A stretch of 26,396 bases of DNA from positions 1 to 26,396 of the forward strand of contig DBEG01000146.1 of assembly GCA_002293965.1 (NCBI GenBank). The letters run 5' to 3'. The translations under genes were made by a program, and so were the position numbers. The notes beneath the pieces were generated by a model that had not been told where the DNA came from, made no database searches, and saw only the letters and a program-made list of their open reading frames with translations. The stretch's first letter is position 1, and each line of letters begins with the position of its first letter. Of this stretch, positions 23,218 to 26,396 are shown piece after piece. The DNA comes from Actinobacteria bacterium UBA912. Its GTDB lineage: Bacteria > Actinomycetota > Coriobacteriia > Anaerosomatales > UBA912.

Positions 23218-24258
23218 CTATCGCGTGGTGGTCAAAATCTTCTTGAGAGCGTCAATCTCCTCAAGCGCCATAGCTGATCCATCCACCACATTGGTAAGAG
23301 CGTTCTCTGAAACGTGAACGGGCATGCCAGTCTCACTACGAAGGCGTTCATCCAGCCCTTTGAGCAACGCGCCGCCGCCTGTAAGGACAATGCCATATTC
23401 CATGAGATCGCTTGCCAGCTCGGGAGGGGTTCGTTCGAGTGTGCCTTTGACTGCGTCGATGATAGCAACCACAGGCTCTTCCAGTGCCTCGCGAATCTCC
23501 TCTGACTCCATAGTGACATTTTTCGGAAGCCCGGTGAGAAGATCGCGTCCCCGTATCTCGACATCAATTTCCTCGAGCATTGGCCATGCACTGCCAATCT
23601 CGAACTTAATCTCCTCAGCGGTTCTCTCCCCTATGAGAACGTTGTAGGTCCTCTTGACATGGTTGATGATGGCCTCATCGAATTCATCGCCCGCAATCCT
23701 GATCGATCGGGCTACCACGATTCCACCCAGTGAGATGACGGCGACTTCGGTGGTTCCTCCGCCGATGTCGACGACCATATTGCCTGTGGGTTCCTGGATT
23801 GGCAATCCAGCTCCGATGGCAGCGGCCATTGGCTCCTCAATCAAGAAGGCCTGCCTAGCACCTGCCTGCATAGTGGCCTCGAATACAGCGCGCTTCTCAA
23901 CTTCAGTGACACCCGATGGAACGCATACAACGACACGGGGCTTGGGCTGCCAAGGGAATCTCTTTACTCTGGTTTGATTGATGAAATATCGCAACATGGC
24001 TTCGGTGACATCAAAATCAGCAATGACCCCGTCCTTGAGGGGACGGATGGCAACGATACTACCGGGGGTGCGACCCAGCATCCGCTTGGCCTCCATCCCT
24101 ACGGCTAGTACTCGCTTTGTATCCTTTTCCACTGCAACAACAGAGGGCTCGGTCAGGACTATTCCTCTGCCTCTCACCGAGACTAGGGTGTTTGCAGTAC
24201 CTAAATCCACGGCCATGTCGCAGCCTATCGAATTGAAGAGTGTATCTATAAGCGACAC
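23218..24258 (-). CDS. mreB: MreB bacterial actin homologue
   Basis: Forms membrane-bound filaments that position the elongation machinery. The 346 residues begin MSLIDTLFNSIGCDMAVDLGTANT. They carry the actin-family sites: phosphate-1 (DLGTANTLVSV), connect-1 (CVPSGVTEVEKRA), phosphate-2 (VVDIGGGTTEVAVIS) and adenosine (GIVLTGGGALLKGLDERL). The frame remains open to an upstream codon at 24360, but GTG 24258 gives the standard length and N-terminus. The AAGGAAG site is 11-13 bases away, slightly far. A probable promoter lies about 120 bases upstream, making mreB the first gene of the mreBCD-mrdA-rodA set. Confidence 0.97.
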   Translation of the reverse strand: MSLIDTLFNSIGCDMAVDLGTANTLVSVRGRGIVLTEPSVVAVEKDTKRVLAVGMEAKRMLGRTPGSIVAIRPLKDGVIADFDVTEAMLRYFINQTRVKRFPWQPKPRVVVCVPSGVTEVEKRAVFEATMQAGARQAFLIEEPMAAAIGAGLPIQEPTGNMVVDIGGGTTEVAVISLGGIVVARSIRIAGDEFDEAIINHVKRTYNVLIGERTAEEIKFEIGSAWPMLEEIDVEIRGRDLLTGLPKNVTMESEEIREALEEPVVAIIDAVKGTLERTPPELASDLMEYGIVLTGGGALLKGLDERLRSETGMPVHVSENALTNVVDGSAMALEEIDALKKILTTTR

Positions 24259-24445
24259 AGTCGCTTTCACTTCCTTTCGTTGCACAATGTTGGGGATGAG
24301 CACGCCAATCCGAAAGACGCCACTAAGAAAAGCGAGTTCATCATCAATAACGCACCCCATGGGTGCATTGCGAACTTAGTTTAGCACAGCGTTGACCAAG
24401 CACATCAACGGAAGAACAACATCTACCAGCCACAATCTATTGTCG
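24259..24445 (-). promoter_or_regulatory. radC-mreB intergenic region with a palindrome at 24352-24366
   Basis: This 187-base stretch holds the mreB promoter (24378-24408) and, just past the predicted start site, GCACCC-CAT-GGGTGC, a perfect 6-bp inverted repeat that would lie at the very 5' end of the mreB message. No terminator with a T run was found after radC, so some read-through from radC into mreB is likely. The message would have an untranslated leader of about 110 bases. No RNA gene is recognised. Confidence 0.45.
24378..24408 (-). promoter_or_regulatory. Probable promoter for mreB
   Basis: On the minus strand an extended -10, TGC-TAAACT (24378-24386), has TTGATG (24403-24408) 19 bases upstream of the hexamer. 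The spacing is long, but the TG extension can compensate. It is the only convincing promoter-like site between radC and mreB. Confidence 0.55.
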
Positions 24446-25108
24446 TTATATCAGACCCGACTCCTTGAGGCTGGAGAAATCGCCCCCGTCACCGATTATC
24501 ACATGGTCGAGCAGTTCGATGCCTAGCAAATCGCCTGCCTTAGTCAATCTGTGTGTCAACTGGATGTCTGCGCCCGAGGGCGTCGGGTCACCGCTTGGAT
24601 GATTGTGTACAACGACGATGGATGCTGCGGAGGCACGGACGGCGAATTTGAACAGCTCCCTAGGATGAACAATCGATGCGTTCAAGCTGCCGACCGAAAC
24701 CTCCTGCATCTTCAGCAAGTGATTCTTGGTACCCAGAGCCAACGTGCAGAATCGCTCTCTATCGCTTCCCCGAAGCAGTGGCCAGCAGTAGTCGAATACG
24801 TCCCGCGGTGTTGAGATCACGGGTTTATTGCCCTGACGCCATGCGCCGGTCCTTCGACTCATCTCAAGGCAAGCTAGGAATCTGGCTGCCTTGGCCGGAC
24901 CGATTCCCGGCAGAGAGGTAAGGTCCTCTGCGCATATATGCCAGAAATGATCCGGCGTAGGGTAAGAGCTCATCAACGTGCTGACAACACCCGGATCACT
25001 GCTCCCCAACATTACAGAAATCAGTCCCGCATCGCTGACAGCACCAGGATACCCCTCGACAAGATGTGACTCAGCCGATCCTTCTCCCCAAATCAAACGT
25101 AGCGTCAC
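24446..25108 (-). CDS. radC: RadC-family JAB-domain protein
   Basis: The 220 residues have an N-terminal helix-hairpin-helix segment (LTSLPGIGPAKAARFLACLEMSRR, about 60-80) and a C-terminal JAB/MPN metalloprotease-like domain. That domain shows VSVGSLNASIVHPRELFKFAVRASA and the zinc motif HNHPSGDPTPSGAD, then LGIELLDHVIIG. The family was named for DNA repair, but that role has been withdrawn in E. coli and the true function is open. GTG 25108 follows GGGAGG with seven-base spacing and removes 38 bases of coding overlap ambiguity from an upstream GTG at 25123. The gene overlaps the Gx transporter gene by 38 bases, which is unusual, and precedes mreB, a common Gram-positive neighbour. Confidence 0.94.
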   Translation of the reverse strand: MTLRLIWGEGSAESHLVEGYPGAVSDAGLISVMLGSSDPGVVSTLMSSYPTPDHFWHICAEDLTSLPGIGPAKAARFLACLEMSRRTGAWRQGNKPVISTPRDVFDYCWPLLRGSDRERFCTLALGTKNHLLKMQEVSVGSLNASIVHPRELFKFAVRASAASIVVVHNHPSGDPTPSGADIQLTHRLTKAGDLLGIELLDHVIIGDGGDFSSLKESGLI

Positions 25109-25658
25109 TCCACATCCTCCCACCTATAGAACCATCTGCCGACAATATCTGTGAGGGGATGTACATAGCGAGAGAGCGTGCAATCAAAGCAGTGAGGAAC
25201 CCCGAGACCAAAGACGCTCCTAGCAAATAGGGCGCAAGCATGACTACAGTCGGGCTACCAATCAATAGAGATAAGGCTGCCAACTGCCCAAGAACATGAG
25301 CCGCTGACCCAGCAACAGAGCAGCCCACGATGGAGAACCGATCATTCATCGTCCATATCAGTGACATCGCAAGATACGCTGCAAAACCACCAGAAACCGC
25401 AAGGAGGAGACCGGGACCAAATCCCGAACCCGTCACCACAGCGAGCAATAGAATCTTGCCAACAGTCACTATTGCGGCACCGGTCCGTCCAATGATCGGG
25501 AAGGCCATCAATATGGCGATATTTGCGACGCCGATGCGAAATCCCGGTATTCCTACAGGCGGGGACACCATAGATTCCAGAAGCCCCAAGCATAGAGCGC
25601 ATGCCGATAAGACACCTGCAACAACAATCATGTAGGGTCGATTAGCGCGATACCGCAT
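25071..25658 (-). CDS. Gx transporter family membrane protein (HepA/heptaprenyl-diphosphate-synthase-component-I-like)
   Basis: A 195-residue integral membrane protein with about five helices. It contains GIPGFRIGVANIAILMAFPIIGRTGAAIVTVGKILL and the glycine-rich stretch VTGSGFGPGLLLAVSGGFAAYLAMSL, matching the family often annotated as heptaprenyl diphosphate synthase component I. That annotation is probably historical; the fold resembles ECF-type S components and a transport role is more plausible. ATG 25658 follows GGGGGA with five-base spacing; an in-frame ATG at 25670 and codons further upstream lie inside the previous gene. It overlaps the NusG_II gene by 17 bases and radC by 38. This pairing next to rnf genes recurs in anaerobes and suggests a role in supplying flavin or quinone-type cofactors, which is inference. 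Confidence 0.85.
   Translation of the reverse strand: MRYRANRPYMIVVAGVLSACALCLGLLESMVSPPVGIPGFRIGVANIAILMAFPIIGRTGAAIVTVGKILLLAVVTGSGFGPGLLLAVSGGFAAYLAMSLIWTMNDRFSIVGCSVAGSAAHVLGQLAALSLLIGSPTVVMLAPYLLGASLVSGFLTALIARSLAMYIPSQILSADGSIGGRMWSDATFDLGRRIG
25116..25121 (-). promoter_or_regulatory. Ribosome binding site deciding the radC start, inside the Gx transporter gene
   Basis: GGGAGG, seven bases before GTG 25108, lies within the coding sequence of the upstream gene. The GTG at 25123 lies before this site and is rejected as the start. Confidence 0.7.
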
Positions 25659-26010
25659 CGAATCCCCCATCGTTATCCACGAGGAAGGCTCCCACACCGT
25701 TGGGAGCGCAAACAATTGGATTGACGGACGAAAGTATGCCCGCCTCAACGCAGAGCTGGTCCTGACAGCTAGACCGGACTACCTCGATCCCTTCCTTGGT
25801 GGCTTCAAACACCACGACGCCTTCGCTGCCCTGAACATAGATAGGACGACTAACATTCCCCGAATCGTTGATGACGGTGTTGCCATAGGGGGATGTGAGA
25901 GTAACAGCATCGTTGAGCCTTTGGCTTACTGTCACGTGAGTTAAGGGAACCAAGAAGACCGCGAGAGCAGCCAAAGTGAAGATCAATATGATATCTGCAC
26001 GCGTCATCAC
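25642..26010 (-). CDS. NusG domain II-containing extracytoplasmic protein
   Basis: 122 residues with one N-terminal signal-anchor helix (about 7-25) and a small beta domain outside the membrane. The C-terminal part carries the family pattern Cys82-x4-Cys87, GIL, then IVCAPN with Cys101. Despite the name, the protein lacks the transcription-factor NGN and KOW parts of NusG. GTG 26010 overlaps the rnfB stop by four bases (GTGA); an ATG directly after it is a possible start, and GGGAG upstream fits both. Known neighbours of this family are Rnf, ApbE and Gx transporter genes, so a link to membrane redox or flavin attachment is likely, though unproven. Confidence 0.85.
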   Translation of the reverse strand: MMTRADIILIFTLAALAVFLVPLTHVTVSQRLNDAVTLTSPYGNTVINDSGNVSRPIYVQGSEGVVVFEATKEGIEVVRSSCQDQLCVEAGILSSVNPIVCAPNGVGAFLVDNDGGFDAVSR

Positions 26011-26396
26011 CGAATCGCACTCCCTAGGGGGGCAGCTTCCATTTCCGACGATTCAGTCGAGCCGACTCCATCTAGTCTGAGCCAATCCACAGCGGAATCT
26101 CTGTTTGCATGATCAATACACTGCTTCGGGCACACTTCAACACAATTACTGCATCCATTACACAGGCCATAGTCTATGACGGCCAAACCCTGTCTAATTT
26201 GGATGGCGTTTCTCGGACAGGATTTCACGCACTTCCCACATCCAATACAGCATTTGCTGCAGTGGTCCTTTCGGCACCGGACGGGGTCTGTCGCGCAGCA
26301 TCTAACCACTACCGGACTATCGACTTCCATCATTCTGAGCAATCCATGTTGGGAGCGCGGGCACTCGCCGATGCAAATCTCGCAACCGGTACATTT
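26007..26396 (-). CDS. rnfB: RnfB, ferredoxin-like subunit of the Rnf complex (5' end cut off by the window)
   Basis: The C-terminal 129 residues of a polyferredoxin. The visible order is KCTGCEICIGECP at the window edge, a VVVRCCATDPVRCRKD spacer, then CIGCGKCVKSCPRNAI, VIDYGLCNGCSNC and VEVCP. These imply three [4Fe-4S] clusters in the visible part. The spacer followed by a GCIGC-type motif is characteristic of RnfB, which passes electrons from reduced ferredoxin to the membrane complex and drives Na+ or H+ export with NAD reduction. The frame stays open to the right edge, so the start and the membrane anchor lie outside; a TTG at 26342 would split a cluster motif and is not the start. A hydrophilic tail follows the last cluster. 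Another polyferredoxin is possible, but the context favours RnfB. Confidence 0.83.
   Translation of the reverse strand, partial: KCTGCEICIGECPRSQHGLLRMMEVDSPVVVRCCATDPVRCRKDHCSKCCIGCGKCVKSCPRNAIQIRQGLAVIDYGLCNGCSNCVEVCPKQCIDHANRDSAVDWLRLDGVGSTESSEMEAAPLGSAIR

Noticed and set aside
25642..26010. Transcription factor NusG
   Set aside because: Only a domain-II-like extracytoplasmic protein with a membrane anchor is present; the NGN and KOW domains are absent.
26007..26342. Complete small ferredoxin starting at TTG 26342
   Set aside because: The same frame continues to the right edge and encodes another intact Cys cluster motif, so the gene is truncated by the window.
1..26396. Mobile elements, CRISPR arrays, phage genes or disrupted genes
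   Set aside because: No transposase, integrase, repeat-spacer pattern or broken frame was seen; all long frames match intact known families.

Overview
The window reads as a chromosomal housekeeping region of an anaerobic, rod-shaped Gram-positive bacterium of moderate GC. The gene orders mreB-mreC-mreD-PBP2-rodA, radical SAM (TIGR03960)-DUF2344-rng-rplU-rpmA-obg-proB-proA-nadD-yqeK-lytR-rsfS and rnfB-NusG_II-Gx transporter best fit the Coriobacteriia-type Actinomycetota. This assignment rests on recalled gene order and protein character, not on a search. There are no insertion sequences, phage genes, CRISPR arrays or visibly disrupted genes.

Layout, left to right. (1) 1-929, minus strand: a thiamine pair, ThiT (ECF substrate-binding membrane protein) overlapping the start of a thiamine pyrophosphokinase that runs off the left edge. 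(2) 1012-3646: an SbtA-type bicarbonate transporter (minus) divergent from an OFA-family MFS transporter (plus). The 367-bp region between them carries two operator-like palindromes. A strong hairpin follows the MFS gene. (3) 3767-5270: a PgaC/IcaA-like membrane glycosyltransferase directly downstream of tRNA-Ala(GGC), which has its own clear promoter. (4) 5374-12780: a tight minus-strand operon, obg-proB-proA-nadD-yqeK-lytR(LCP-like)-rsfS-eamA, for GTPase-linked ribosome maturation, proline and NAD synthesis, ribosome silencing and a DMT exporter. (5) 12885-13716: rplU-rpmA, with a promoter before rplU and an unusual cysteine/histidine tail on L21. (6) 13814-18753: rng, DUF2344, the radical SAM protein and a DUF697 membrane-associated protein. 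(7) 18775-24258: the elongasome genes rodA, mrdA (PBP2), mreD, mreC and mreB, preceded by a probable promoter. (8) 24446-26396: radC, a Gx (HepA-like) transporter, a NusG_II extracytoplasmic protein and the 3' part of rnfB, all overlapping one another.

From rnfB (right edge) down to the glycosyltransferase at 3767 (over 22 kb) every gene is on the minus strand, and many neighbours overlap by 4-38 bases. This implies extensive translational coupling. Functionally the region links membrane redox chemistry (Rnf), cell elongation, RNA processing and ribosome assembly. The features that most deserve a second look are the C-x9-C-x10-C-x2-H tail on L21, the apparent CTG start of rsfS, the catalytically degenerate LCP domain, the rnfB-NusG_II-Gx-radC coupling, and the palindromes between the two divergent transporters.
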